Positions 21,160 through 30,845 of a DNA stretch of 64,000 bases are shown piece after piece (position 1 is the first letter of the stretch; each line of letters opens with the position of its first letter). Under the pieces are notes generated by a model. That model had not been told where the DNA came from. It saw only the letters and a program-made list of their open reading frames with translations, and searched no databases. The stretch spans positions 54,182,233 through 54,246,232 of the forward strand of contig NC_087067.1 in the NCBI RefSeq assembly GCF_963678635.1, read 5' to 3'. This stretch comes from Symsagittifera roscoffensis. Its lineage: Eukaryota > Xenacoelomorpha > Acoela > Convolutidae. Position numbers and translations under genes: made by a program.

Positions 21160-21299
21160 TGGGACGAATGATTTTTGCAGAACGATTTAATTGTAGTAGT
21201 AACTTTGAGATTTGAGGTTTTGATTGGTTTCACAATAAAAAAGAAATTCGAATCTAAATAGAGGAAAACATTTTATGGTGATTACAAAGTAAAATAAAA
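21160..21299 (+). promoter_or_regulatory. A-to-C junction with module C promoter, copy 1
   Basis: The divergent A/B start region (agctgccattgggacgaatg) runs straight into the C promoter because B is deleted here. A Y-box (ttttgattggtttcac, about 21,218) is followed by a TATA-like ctaaatagagg at about 21,254, about 45 bp before the C ATG at 21,300. Confidence 0.5.
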
Positions 21300-21790
21300 A
21301 TGATACAACAGTTCGGGTTGTTACAAGCTTCTTTGTCTGTTTTAGTAAAAATTTAATTCTTTCAATAGCGTTTTTAATGTCTAAAATGGACCTTCATCAG
21401 ATTTTCAAAATGAACTACTACATAAAACTACAAGATTGGTGGACAGATGATGTGAATGGAGATTGTATAAGTTTTAATTTTTATAGAAACACAGAAAACT
21501 CCATGATTTTTTTTAAAAAAGATAGAAAGGAGGTTACAAAAAAATAGTACTGCCAGATTTATCAACGATGTTTTTATTTAGAAAAAAATTAACTCAAATA
21601 ATTTAGTGGTCGACCAGTAGAAAAACAAACAATGAAAGAGTCTATGAAACAAAAATTGAAGATAAGGAACATTAATTTGATTATTGTTTTGACTTTGATA
21701 CAAATACAAAGTCTAGATTTGCCAGAATATTTTTTAATCGCTTATCCAAATTTAAAAGAATTCCGTTTGTTTACACTAAATTAAACCAAA
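21300..21790 (+). pseudogene. module C copy 1, secreted-type small protein, broken
   Basis: The ATG leads a hydrophobic stretch that hits a stop after 17 codons (a shift in the a/t run at 21,346-21,352). The body resumes with S-K-M-D-L-H-Q and W-W-T-D-D-V-N-G-D-C (about 21,435-21,462), then a frame change in an a-run at about 21,510-21,520, and the C-terminal half with R-V/E-x-S-M-K type degeneration and a stop at about 21,675. The consensus of all copies gives a leader plus about 130 residues. Family unknown. Confidence 0.6.
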
Positions 21791-22063
21791 AAAAAAATAA
21801 AAATGTATTTTTTGGTGATTTTTTTTCTCACTGGTTAGAAACAGAACAAATCTTTAAAATGTTGGTCGAAGTTTCAAAGTTTTAACTGAGTATCGAAAAA
21901 ACAATATAAACCAGAAAAGAAATTTAATTTATCTCCTTTTGGCGTCAAATATATATGTTATCTATGTCAGAAAAAGTCAATAAAGTTGACTGATTGTGAA
22001 CTTTTATGAACATAGTTTTGTTCTGATCTAGGAAAAATTAAAATCCTGTGTGAATACATCATT
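21791..22063. other. C-to-Y-box interval
   Basis: Non-coding in every copy: a tttcactggttagaaacag stretch, a cagaaaaagtcaataaa block with a possible AATAAA signal for module C, then aacatagttttgttctgatc. No frame is conserved across copies. Confidence 0.5.
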
Positions 22064-22160
22064 CTGATTGGCTAATACCTGTGAAGCAATGCTCAATTCT
22101 GATTGGTTTTTAGCAAAAAAGGTACAATGTTTTCTATAAGGAAGGCTCGATTCTGATTGG
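22064..22160 (+). promoter_or_regulatory. Y-box (NF-Y) cluster, copy 1
   Basis: Three ctgattgg boxes at 22,064, 22,099 and 22,153, spaced 35 and 54 bp, the same as in copy 2. ctgattgg is the classical Y-box, the reverse of the NF-Y consensus CCAATCAG. A TATA-like tatgaataaa lies about 30 bp downstream (22,186), and module D starts about 230 bp further on. The arrangement looks like a promoter for D or D+E/F. Confidence 0.6.
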
Positions 22161-22393
22161 TTGATGTCAAAATTTTTGAAAACTCTATGAATAAATTCGA
22201 TGATTTTTACTTCAGCTTTGCTAATTAGTGTGATATTCACTCTGATTTTCTTCCACGTTAAAAACAATTGGTTAAGAAATTTGCTTTTTTGATTTTTTTT
22301 GTAATTTTTTATGGCTATTCAACTCTTTTATTCTAAACTTTGAGGACATTTTAAATCTCCCATTTAGCCTCAAGATCTTATTTACTTAACAAA

Positions 22394-22520
22394 ATTTCGT
22401 CACTGAGTATAAACGAAAGAGATGCATGTCTTGAATGTGGCAGAAAAAACACACGTAAAGATGCGTCAAGACATCGTAGAACCTGTCCGAGTTCAGCAGT
22501 CTCCAAACACACACCAAGAG
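22394..22520 (+). pseudogene. module D copy 1, zinc-finger ORF, start lost and truncated
   Basis: The conserved ATG has become ATT and an early in-frame stop (tataaac) follows. Finger 1 is partly readable (C-L-E-C, then R-K-D-A-S-R-H-R-R-T-C). After it a deletion joins finger 1 directly to the tcagcagtctccaaacac segment, so finger 2 is missing. Confidence 0.6.
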
Positions 22521-22721
22521 AAAATTAAAAAAAACTTTTTTTTATTAAAAACATAAAAATCACTTTGAATTATAATTTTTACTGAATCCGAAAACTCTAT
22601 TTAATTATGATAAATTTGATAAATTCTAGTAAAATTTATGAAGATCTAGTAGTACTTCTGATAATTAAGAAGTTTTCTCATCACAATTCTTAATCTGTCA
22701 TTTATTTTTTTATTCAAAGGT

Positions 22722-23800
22722 TCTGATTGATGATAAAACCAGCAACAATCGAGTTCAATTTGTCGTGAAACTTTCAATGAATATCGATCCAAAAATCTTT
22801 AATATACAGTAAAAACGCCAATGAATGCAAACTTGCTGATATTTTGTTGCGACAAATGTGTAATAAAAATGCATAACATACGCTATTGAGTAGTTAAGTA
22901 GTTGTTAATAATTGTAAAAAGCTGGATATTTATAAAACATCGACTAATTGGAAGGTTTTTCCTAAATGAAAATGATAATTTTTCCTTGCATAGTGTTTGT
23001 AAATGTGTTCAAAGAGTACTGCTTTTTAATGCAGATAATGAGGGCTGATTTAATGGGAATTATGATTTTTTGACAATTTCAGAAAAGAATTTGATAACTG
23101 ACCTGGAAAAGATGACAAAATGTACGTTTTTGAAAGTTTCAAGATATTGGTATACATCATTCTGAACCAAAAATTTACTTCATTTAGAAATTTAGATTTG
23201 TTGAAACATCAATATACAGTTATCAAATTGTGAAAATCTTTTGACGATTTTTAGCAAAATATTTATGATAATAATCTGCTTCGGAAAATTGAACGTGCGT
23301 TGAATTGATACTCTTTTCCTTCTAAAATTCAATTTTCAATTAAGATTTCGTTCAAATTGAATTAAGTTGGAAGATAGTAGATGAAGCAGAAACTGAGAAA
23401 ATACTAAGTTGAGACAGAATAAAATTAATTTTTTTCATTAGAATCTTTGAGATTTTCTACTAAGTTTAGTTTATAAATTATATCTTGGGAAAAATATCCA
23501 ACATAATAATCTCAAATATTTATATTTTTGTGTAATCAGAAAACTTAAACGTTTTGAGGATAATGTTTGTGAAGGAAACCCAAATCCGACATCTTTTGGA
23601 AAATGATACATGAAAAATAAATCTAAAATTCGCTTTCAAGATCTACATTTAATTATTTTCCGACAAAAAACGAAGTAATATGATGCAGAAAAAATTTACA
23701 GAAAATATTATGGAACTTGCTGTAAATTTCTAAATAAGCTCATACGTTAGGAGAACCAGATGTTTATTATACGGAACTGAACATCAAAAAGTTCAGTAAG
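22722..23800 (+). pseudogene. modules E and F copy 1
   Basis: E reads D-K-T-S-N-N-R-V-Q-F-V-V-K-L (about 22,731-22,775) and ends at tacagtaaaaacg, which could be a GT donor. F contains L-F-N-A-D-N-E-G-type residues (about 23,012-23,045), an acceptor-like tttgacaatttcag (about 23,080), the T-D-L-E-K-M-T-K segment, W-K-I-V-D-E-A-E-T-E-K (about 23,370-23,405), and a C-terminal K-I-R-F-Q-D-L-H-L segment (23,625). Stops lie between and within them. The product is unknown. Confidence 0.55.
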
Positions 23801-24170
23801 ACACACAGTAACGATTTTTTTCTGGTCAACTTCAATTTTTTTTCAATTAGAAAATTAAGTAGAACTATTAAGTTTTTTGCTTAATAAATTTCATTACATG
23901 TTTTTGCTTTCTAAAAAATTATTATGCTTTTTTTCTTGCACTGTTAAAATTTAAAGTTTAAGAATTTCTTTGTTTTAAGTTTGATAAATAAAAAATCCAT
24001 TTTTGCACGTATCTCAATTAAAAACATCAAAAAAAAAACATTGTATTAAGACAGGAAATTGCACTACAAATAGATAGGGAATAATCAATACTGATAATTT
24101 CGAAACAATAATTTAACAATTAGAAAAAAAGAATATAGGTTTTTGCAAATAATTATTTCAGAAAATCTTA
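23801..24170. other. F-to-A spacer
   Basis: Non-coding in all units: poly-T/A rich, ttttttgcttaataa, a cgtatctcaat block, and two copies of gata(g)ggaatt-like words. No conserved frame. It can serve as a shared 3' flank of F (plus) and A (minus), and AATAAA-like words occur on both strands. Confidence 0.5.
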
Positions 24171-24281
24171 ACAGAAAACAGCAGTTAATTTGAGCAAATC
24201 AGATTCATTTTTTGTGTTTTGATCTTTTCGAATTCTGTCTAAAAATGCTGAGCCCAGAGTTTGCGTAGATGCAAGTTTTGA

Positions 24282-24530
24282 TTAGAACTTAGATAATGTT
24301 TTTTGAATTTTTCCGAACCAATCGTTTCCTTGATACGCTTGATGATTTTTTAGCTTCTTACCATCGTAAATTATGGTCAACTCCGCAACTAAGTTGATTG
24401 AATATTTCCCCACTTGATGTAACAGTACTTGAAAAGAATCTGTGTTTGTACAAAATGTAAAGACAATCAATTTCTTGATATATGTATTGATATTTTTCGA
24501 ATCTCTGAAGAATTTGGCTAAGAGATGTTC
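24282..24530 (-). CDS. module A copy 2, exon-like ORF (82 aa)
   Basis: The same splice-like site and open frame as copy 1, from 24,530 to a stop at 24,282, with the same central strand-like segment (L for F at one position). The overlapping frame 24,358-24,711 (117 aa) is also open here and starts at the ATG in ccaatggcagct. I prefer the shorter frame for its residue pattern and its survival in copy 1. Both remain possible; the longer could be the 5' exon read through an unspliced intron. Confidence 0.45.
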   Translation of the reverse strand, partial: EHLLAKFFRDSKNINTYIKKLIVFTFCTNTDSFQVLLHQVGKYSINLVAELTIIYDGKKLKNHQAYQGNDWFGKIQKTLSKF

Positions 24531-24764
24531 CTATTAAAATTAAATGGAAGTTGCAACTTTCCGGGGAACAAAAAGAATTGTGAGTAGACACGCAATAATC
24601 TAGGGTTAATATGTATTTTTCGTAAAAATTGTTGGAAACAGAAATGAACATTGATTTATTACTATAATCTGAATAAAAGCTGGGAAGAGCGTGACACGTA
24701 ATAGCTGCCATTGGGAAGAATGATTTTTGCAGAACAATTTAGGTGTAGTAGTAATTTAGGTGTA

Positions 24765-24930
24765 GTAGAACTTGCAACGTTCCAGGGAACAGAAAAAAAT
24801 GTGAGTAGACAGGCAATAATCTTGGGTTAATATGTATTTTTCTTAAAAATTGTCGGAAACAGAAATAAACATTGATTTATTATTATAATCTGAATAAAAT
24901 CTGGGAAGAGCTTGACACGTAGCAGCTACC
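24765..24930 (-). repeat. partial duplication of module A 5' end
   Basis: The stretch aacttgcaacgttccaggga to agcagctaccattggg repeats 24,555-24,715 (with differences) and is closer in sequence to copy 7 at 42,510-42,676 than to its neighbour. The repeated words aatttaggtgtagtag at 24,737-24,765 mark the junction. It is probably a gene-conversion or unequal-exchange scar. Confidence 0.6.
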
Positions 24931-25036
24931 ATTGGGAAGAATGATTTTGCAGAACGATTTAATTGTAGTACTAACTCTTACGCAGTTTCCATACTGGGAA
25001 AATGATACAAAACTTTCGATATTGGGTACTACTTCC

Positions 25037-25465
25037 ATGGAGATCACGATGACTCAATCTGCTTACTTCCATTTTCATTTAATCTCAAAATTATTTTTCT
25101 CATTTCTCCTCATCTTATCAGTTTGCTCTTCAAAAATTTACTCAAGAAAAGTTGATAGTCCCAACTATACTTAATTTTAAAAAAATCAAAAACAAATCTG
25201 GGAGATTTCTTTGGTTCCAAAAATCCTACAAGGAGAAAATATACTTCAAAGCTTTCTTTCAACTATTAAAAACAAATGATTTGGGACAATTTGAAAAGTC
25301 CCAACAAGTCTATCTTAGTGAAAAAGAAGAAGAAGCAATATCGGCAATCCGGATTACCGTTAGTCACGATGCTGAAAACCTTGGACTTCTACCTATATAT
25401 GAAGCCAAATCCTGTAAAGAATCAACTATGGATCAGGAGCCCGACATCTGTAATAGAGTATATGA
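25037..25465 (+). pseudogene. module B copy 1, secreted protein, 3'-truncated
   Basis: ATG in ttccatggag. Residues 5-27 form a signal peptide (F-F-S-F-L-L-I-L-S-V-C-S-S core). After N-Y-T a stop and a one-base insertion move the rest into another frame (25,152 on: G-R-F-L-W-F-Q-K-S-Y-K, then K-T-N-D-L-G-Q-F-E-K-S, A-E-N-L-G-L-L). At I-C-N-R-V-Y-E the sequence switches to the module F tail, so the last ~60 residues are lost. It is 1,611 bp from an almost identical copy. Confidence 0.65.
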
Positions 25466-25650
25466 AAATTTGCTTTCAAGATCTACATTTAATTATTTTC
25501 CGACAAAAAACAAAATAATGTGATGCAGAAAAATTTTGCGGAAAATTTTACGGAACTTGCTGAAAATTTCTAAATAAGCTCATACGTTATCAGAACCAGA
25601 TGTTTATTATACTGAATTGAGCATAAAAAAAGTTCAGTTGGACACACAGT
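25466..25650 (+). pseudogene. module F tail fused to B, copy a
   Basis: From tatgaaaatttgctttcaag the sequence matches F (ctttcaagatctacatttaat to aaaaaagttcag). It is the breakpoint that created the 1.6-kb triplication. Confidence 0.75.
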
Positions 25651-25999
25651 AAAGATTTTTTCTGGTTAATTTCAATTTTTTTTTCAATTAGAAAATTAAG
25701 TAGAACAATTGAATTTTTTGCTTAATAATTTTCTTTACATATTTTCGCTTTCTAAAAAATTATTATGCTTTTTTGTTGCACTGTTAAAAATTAAAGTTTG
25801 AGAATTTCTTTGTTTTGATATATAAAAATTCCATTTTTGCACGTATCTCAATCATAAACATCAAAAAAAGAATGTATTTAGATAGGGATTAGCACTACAA
25901 ATAGATAGGGAATTATCAATAATGATTATTTCTAAGCAATAATTTAACAATAAGAAAAAAGAAGCTAGGTTTTTGCAAATATTTATTTCAGAAAATCTT

Positions 26000-26545
26000 A
26001 ACAGAAAACAGCAGTTAATTTCAACAAATCAGATTCATTTTTTGAGTTTTGATCTTTTCGAATTCTGTCTAAAAATATTGAGCCCAGAGTTTGCGTAGAT
26101 GCATATTTTTAATTAGAACTTAAATAATGTTTTTTAAATTTTTCCGAACGAGTCGTTTGCTTGATACGCTTGGTGATTTTTCGGCTTCTAACCATCGTAA
26201 ATTATGGTGAACTCCGCAACTAAATTGATTGAAAATTTCCTCACTTGATGTGACAGTACTTGAAAAGAGTTTGTGTTTGTACAAAGTGTTAAGACAATCA
26301 ATTTCTTGATATATGTATTGATTTTTGTCGAATCTCTGAAGAGTTTGGCTAAGAGATGTTCCTATTAAAATTAAATGGAAGTTGCAACTTTCCTGGGAAC
26401 AAAAAGAATTGTGAGTAGACACGCAATAATCTAGGGTTAATATGTATTTTTCGTAAAAATTGTTGGAAACAGAAATGAACATTGATTTATTACTATAATC
26501 TGAATAAAAGCTGGGAAGAGCGTGACACGTAATAGCTGCCATTGG
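26000..26545 (-). pseudogene. module A copy 3
   Basis: The preferred A frame now has K to stop (TAG) in the segment after I-I-Y-D-G, while the overlapping frame 26,120-26,542 is open for 140 residues from the ATG in ccaatggcagctattac. The 3' splice-like ttttaattttaatag is unchanged. Probably not functional. Confidence 0.5.
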
Positions 26546-26647
26546 GAAGAATGATTTTTGCAGAACAATTTAGGTGTAGTAGTAACTCCTACGCAGTTTC
26601 CATACTGGGAAAATGATACAAAACTTTCGATATTGGGTACTACTTCC

Positions 26648-27076
26648 ATGGAGATCACGATGACTCAATCTGCTTACTTCCATTTTCATTTAATCTCAAA
26701 ATTATTTTTCTCATTTCTCCTCATCTTATCAGTTTGCTCTTCAAAAATTTACTCAAGAAAAGTTGATAGTCCCAACTATACTTAATTTTAAAAAAATCAA
26801 AAACAAATCTGGGAGATTTCTTTGGTTCCAAAAATCCTACAAGGAGAAAATATACTTCAAAGCTTTCTTTCAACTATTAAAAACAAATGATTTGGGACAA
26901 TTTGAAAAGTCCCAACAAGTCTATCTTAGTGAAAAAGAAGAAGAAGCAATATCGGCAATCCGGATTACCGTTAGTCACGATGCTGAAAACCTTGGACTTC
27001 TACCTATATATGAAGCCAAATCCTGTAAAGAATCAACTATGGATCAGGAGCCCGACATCTGTAATAGAGTATATGA
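26648..27076 (+). pseudogene. module B copy 2, 3'-truncated
   Basis: Practically identical to copy 1, including the stop after N-Y-T, the one-base insertion and the switch into the F tail. The signal peptide is intact. Confidence 0.65.
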
Positions 27077-27255
27077 AAATTTGCTTTCAAGATCTACATT
27101 TAATTATTTTCCGACAAAAAACAAAATAATGTGATGCAGAAAAATTTTGCGGAAAATTTTACGGAACTTGCTGAAAATTTCTAAATAAGCTCATACGTTA
27201 TCAGAACCAGATGTTTATTATACTGAATTGAGCATAAAAAAAGTTCAGTTGGACA
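27077..27255 (+). pseudogene. module F tail fused to B, copy b
   Basis: Same junction and sequence as at 25,466, with one extra T in the following poly-T run. Confidence 0.75.
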
Positions 27256-27609
27256 CACAGTAAAGATTTTTTCTGGTTAATTTCAATTTTTTTTTTCAAT
27301 TAGAAAATTAAGTAGAACTATTGAGTTTTTTGCTTAATAATTTTCTTTACATATTTTCGCTTTCTAAAAAATTATTATGCTTTTTTGTTGCACTGTTAAA
27401 AATTAAAGTTTGAGAATTTCTTTGTTTTGATATATAAAAATTCCATTTTTGCACGTATCTCAATCATAAACATCAAAAAAAGAATGTATTTAGATAGGGA
27501 TTAGCACTACAAATAGATAGGGAATTATCAATACTGATTATTTCTAAGCAATAATTTAACAATAAGAAAAAAGAAGCTAGGTTTTTGCAAATATTTATTT
27601 CAGAAAATC

Positions 27610-28157
27610 TTAACAGAAAACAGCAGTTAATTTCAACAAATCAGATTCATTTTTTGAGTTTTGATCTTTTCGAATTCTGTCTAAAAATATTGAGCCCAGA
27701 GTTTGCGTAGATGCATATTTTTAATTAGAACTTAAATAATGTTTTTTAAATTTTTCCGAACGAGTCGTTTGCTTGATACGCTTGGTGATTTTTCGGCTTC
27801 TAACCATCGTAAATTATGGTGAACTCCGCAACTAAATTGATTGAAAATTTCCTCACTTGATGTGACAGTACTTGAAAAGAGTTTGTGTTTGTACAAAATG
27901 TTAAGACAATCAATTTCTTGATATATGTATTGATTTTTGTCGAATCTCTGAAGAGTTTGGCTAAGAGATGTTCCTATTAAAATTAAATGGAAGTTGCAAC
28001 TTTCCTGGGAACAAAAAGAATTGTGAGTAGACACGCAATAATCTAGGGTTAATATGTATTTTTCGTAAAAATTGTTGGAAACAGAAATGAACATTGATTT
28101 ATTACTATAATCTGAATAAAAGCTGGGAAGAGCGTGACACGTAATAGCTGCCATTGG
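27610..28157 (-). pseudogene. module A copy 4
   Basis: Differs from copy 3 by only a few bases (for example acaaaatgtt for acaaagtgtt). It carries the same TAG in the preferred frame and the same open 140-codon alternative frame. Confidence 0.5.
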
Positions 28158-28258
28158 GAAGAATGATTTTTGCAGAACAATTTAGGTGTAGTAGTAACTC
28201 CTACGCAGTTTCCATACTGGGAAAATGATACAAAACTTTCGATATTGGGTACTACTTC

Positions 28259-28890
28259 CATGGAGATCACGATGACTCAATCTGCTTACTTCCATTTTCA
28301 TTTAATCTCAAAATTATTTTTCTCATTTCTCCTCATCTTATCAGTTTGCTCTTCAAAAATTTACTCAAGAAAAGTTGATAGTCCCAACTATACTTAATTT
28401 TAAAAAAATCAAAAAAAAATCTGGGAGATTTCTTTGGTTCCAAAAATCCTACAAGGAGAAAATATACTTCAAACCTTTCTTTCAACTATTAAAAACAAAT
28501 GATTTGGGACAATTTGAAAAGTCCCAACAAGTCTATCTTAGTGAAAAAGAAGAAGAAGCAATATCGGCAATCCGGATTACCGTTAGTCACGATGCTGAAA
28601 ACCTTGGACTTCTATCTATATATGAAGCCAAATCCTGTAAAGAATCAACTATGGACCAGGAGCCCGACATCTGTAATAGAGTATATGAAAGAGCAACATA
28701 CAATATGAGGAGGGTTTGTGTCACAATCAAGAAGTACAATGTAAACAAGCCAACCTACTTTCAGATTCGGCTCTTCACTGCAGAGGAAAACGAAGACTTG
28801 AAGCAAGTTGCATATGTCAACTATACTTTGAATGATTTCAAAGAACTGTCCCAAGTTTTGAGAGATTTCATGTTTGTTGATAATTGTTAA
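28259..28890 (+). pseudogene. module B copy 3, full length with one frameshift
   Basis: Best 3' half of B. The signal peptide from ATG 28,259 runs to N-Y-T and a stop at 28,397. The rest is open in one other frame from 28,375 to 28,890. That part includes G-R-F-L-W-F, L-L-K-T-N-D-L-G-Q-F-E-K-S, A-E-N-L-G-L-L, a basic C-V-T-I-K-K strand, I-R-L-F-T-A-E-E-N-E-D-L and a C-terminal helix (F-K-E-L-S-Q-V-L) ending D-N-C. Other copies lack the inserted base, so the ancestral protein was about 210 residues and secreted. Family unknown. Confidence 0.65.
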
Positions 28891-29332
28891 CCCCAGTAAT
28901 ACATTGTGATGTTTTGTATGTGTGGTAATTGAAAAATTATTGGTTCAAAACACTTTTTTCTTACTGAAGTGTACATTTAGAGCTAGGATGTCTGAGGAAA
29001 AGTCTAACAAAACTTTCAATTTAATCAAAATTGACATAAAACACTAACCAATTATCAGTTAATTTTCCAGTTGTTACTTGAAAAAATACAGAAAAAAACT
29101 TTTTTTACTTACTGTTTTATCTAAATTTCAGTAAATTTTGTCAAATTTGAACAAAACTACAAACAAGAATATGGTTGAAAACCTTATCATAATTTTTTGA
29201 ATTTCTGTTTTTCATTGGTTGTTTTAATTGTTTTTTGCCATGGTTTGAGGTTTTGATTCGTTTCACAATAAAAAAGAAATTCGACTCTAAATAGAGGCAA
29301 ACGTTTTCTGGTGATCACAAAGTAAATTAAAA
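28891..29332 (+). promoter_or_regulatory. B-to-C interval with module C promoter
   Basis: Contains a ttcattggttg box (about 29,211), a decayed Y-box (ttttgattcgtttcac, G to C in this copy) and TATA-like ctctaaatagagg at about 29,284, about 45 bp before the C ATG. The first ~200 bp are presumably B 3' flank. Confidence 0.45.
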
Positions 29333-29829
29333 ATGGTACAACAGTTCGGGTTGTTAAAAGCTTCTTTGTCTGTTTTAGTAAAAATTTAATTCTTTCAATA
29401 GCGTTTTTAATGTCTAAAATGGACATTCATCAGATTTTCAAGTTGAACTACTACAAAAAACTACAAGATTGGTGGACAGATGATGTGAATGGAGATTGTA
29501 TAAGTTTTAACTTTTATAGAAACACAGAAAGCTCAATGATTTTTTTAAAAAAGATGGAGAGAAGATAAAAAAAAGTACTGCCAGATTTATCAACGATGTT
29601 ATTATTTAGAAAAAAATTAACTCAAATAAATGAGTGGTCCATCAGTAAAAAAACAAACAATGGAAGAGTCTATGAAACAAAAATTGAAGATAAGGAAGAT
29701 TATTTTGATTACGGTTTTGACTTTGATACAAATACAAATGCTAGATTTGCCAGTATATCTTTTAACCGCTTATCCAAATTTAAAAGACTTCCGTTTGCTT
29801 ATACTAAATTAAACCAAAGAAATCAATAA
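29333..29829 (+). pseudogene. module C copy 2, C-terminal half intact
   Basis: The leader is broken as in copy 1. The middle (M-D-I-H-Q to W-W-T-D-D-V-N-G-D-C to S-S-M-I-F-L) is open until an extra A (about 29,550) shifts the frame. The C-terminal half is open from 29,596 to 29,829 and shows F-R-K-K-L-T-Q, S-K-K-T-N-N-G-R-V-Y-E-T, an acidic-aromatic strand (Y-F-D-Y-G-F-D-F-D), S-F-N-R-L-S-K-F-K-R-L and a final basic tail. Confidence 0.6.
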
Positions 29830-30090
29830 AAGTGTATTTTTTGGCGATTTCTTTTTTCACTGGTTACAAACAGAACAAATCTTTAAAATGTTGGTCGAAA
29901 TTTCATAGTTTTAACTGAGTATCGAAAAAACAATATAAACCAGACAAAAAATCTAATTTATCTCCTTTTGGTTTCAAATATATATGTTATCTATGTCAGA
30001 AAAAGTCAATAAAATTGACTGATTGGTAAGTTTTATGAATATAGTTTTGTTCTGATCTAGAAAAAATTAAACATCTGTGAATACTACATT

Positions 30091-30187
30091 CTGATTGGTT
30101 ATTACCCGTGGAGCAATGCTCAATTCTGATTGGTTTTTAGCAAAAAAGATACAATTTTTTCTATAAGGAAGGCTCGATTCTGATTGG
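30091..30187 (+). promoter_or_regulatory. Y-box cluster, copy 2
   Basis: ctgattgg at 30,091, 30,126 and 30,180, with the same 35/54-bp spacing as copy 1. TATA-like tatgaataaa follows at about 30,213. Confidence 0.6.
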
Positions 30188-30418
30188 TTGATGTCAAAAT
30201 TTTTGAAAACTCTATGAATAAATTCGATGATTTTTACTTCAGCTTTGCTAATTAGTGTGATATTCACTCTGATTTTCTTCAAGTTAAAAACAATTGTTAG
30301 GAAATTTGCTTTTTTTGACTTTTTTCATAATTATTTAAGGCTATTCAACTCTTTTATTCTAAAATTTGAGGACATTCTAAATCTCTCATTTATTCTCAAG
30401 TTCTTATTTACTTAACAA

Positions 30419-30645
30419 ATTGCCGTCACTGAGTAGAAAAGAAAGAGATGCATGTCTTGAATGTGGCAGAGAAAACACACGTAAAGATGCGTCAAGACAT
30501 CGTAGAACCTGTGATGTATTGAAGTGTTCGAACTAAAACTCTTATACTTATAGCAGCAAGGAACTCACTAATCATTTCAAGAAAAACATTCTTCCTGTCA
30601 ACATATTGTTAAATTATGAGTTCAGCAGTCTCCAAACATACACCA
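30419..30645 (+). pseudogene. module D copy 2
   Basis: The start is TTG instead of ATG, and an in-frame TAG follows the fourth codon. Finger 1 (C-L-E-C to R-H-R-R-T-C) is intact, and TAA stands where the second Cys of finger 2 should be. The rest of finger 2 (F-Y-T-Y-S-S-K-E-L-T-N-H-F-K) is readable, then decays. Confidence 0.6.
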
Positions 30646-30845
30646 AGAGAAAATAAAAATAAACTTTTTTAATTAAAAACATAAAAATCACTTTGAATTA
30701 CAATTTTTAATGAATCCGAAAACTCTATTTAATTATGATAAATTTGAAAAATTCTAGTAAAATTTATGAAGTTCTAGTAGTACTTCTGATAATTAAGAAT
30801 TTTTTCATCACAATTTTTAATCTGTCATTTTTTTTATTCAAAGGT

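Larger units (their letters stand above)
23590..28890. repeat. local triplication, 1,611-1,612 bp unit (F tail, A, B)
   Basis: Equivalent points lie at 25,037, 26,648 and 28,259 (B start codons). The last two units are nearly identical over their length (for example A at 26,120-26,542 and 27,732-28,154), so the expansion is recent. The first two B copies end at the F-tail junction, while the third continues into a complete B 3' end. This is the signature of unequal crossing-over with one founding B/F breakpoint. Confidence 0.9.

Noticed and set aside
25276-28708. Plus-strand 69-80 codon ORFs rich in Lys inside module B
   Set aside because: They overlap the main B frame out of phase. The main frame has the better residue pattern and the conserved C-terminal part.
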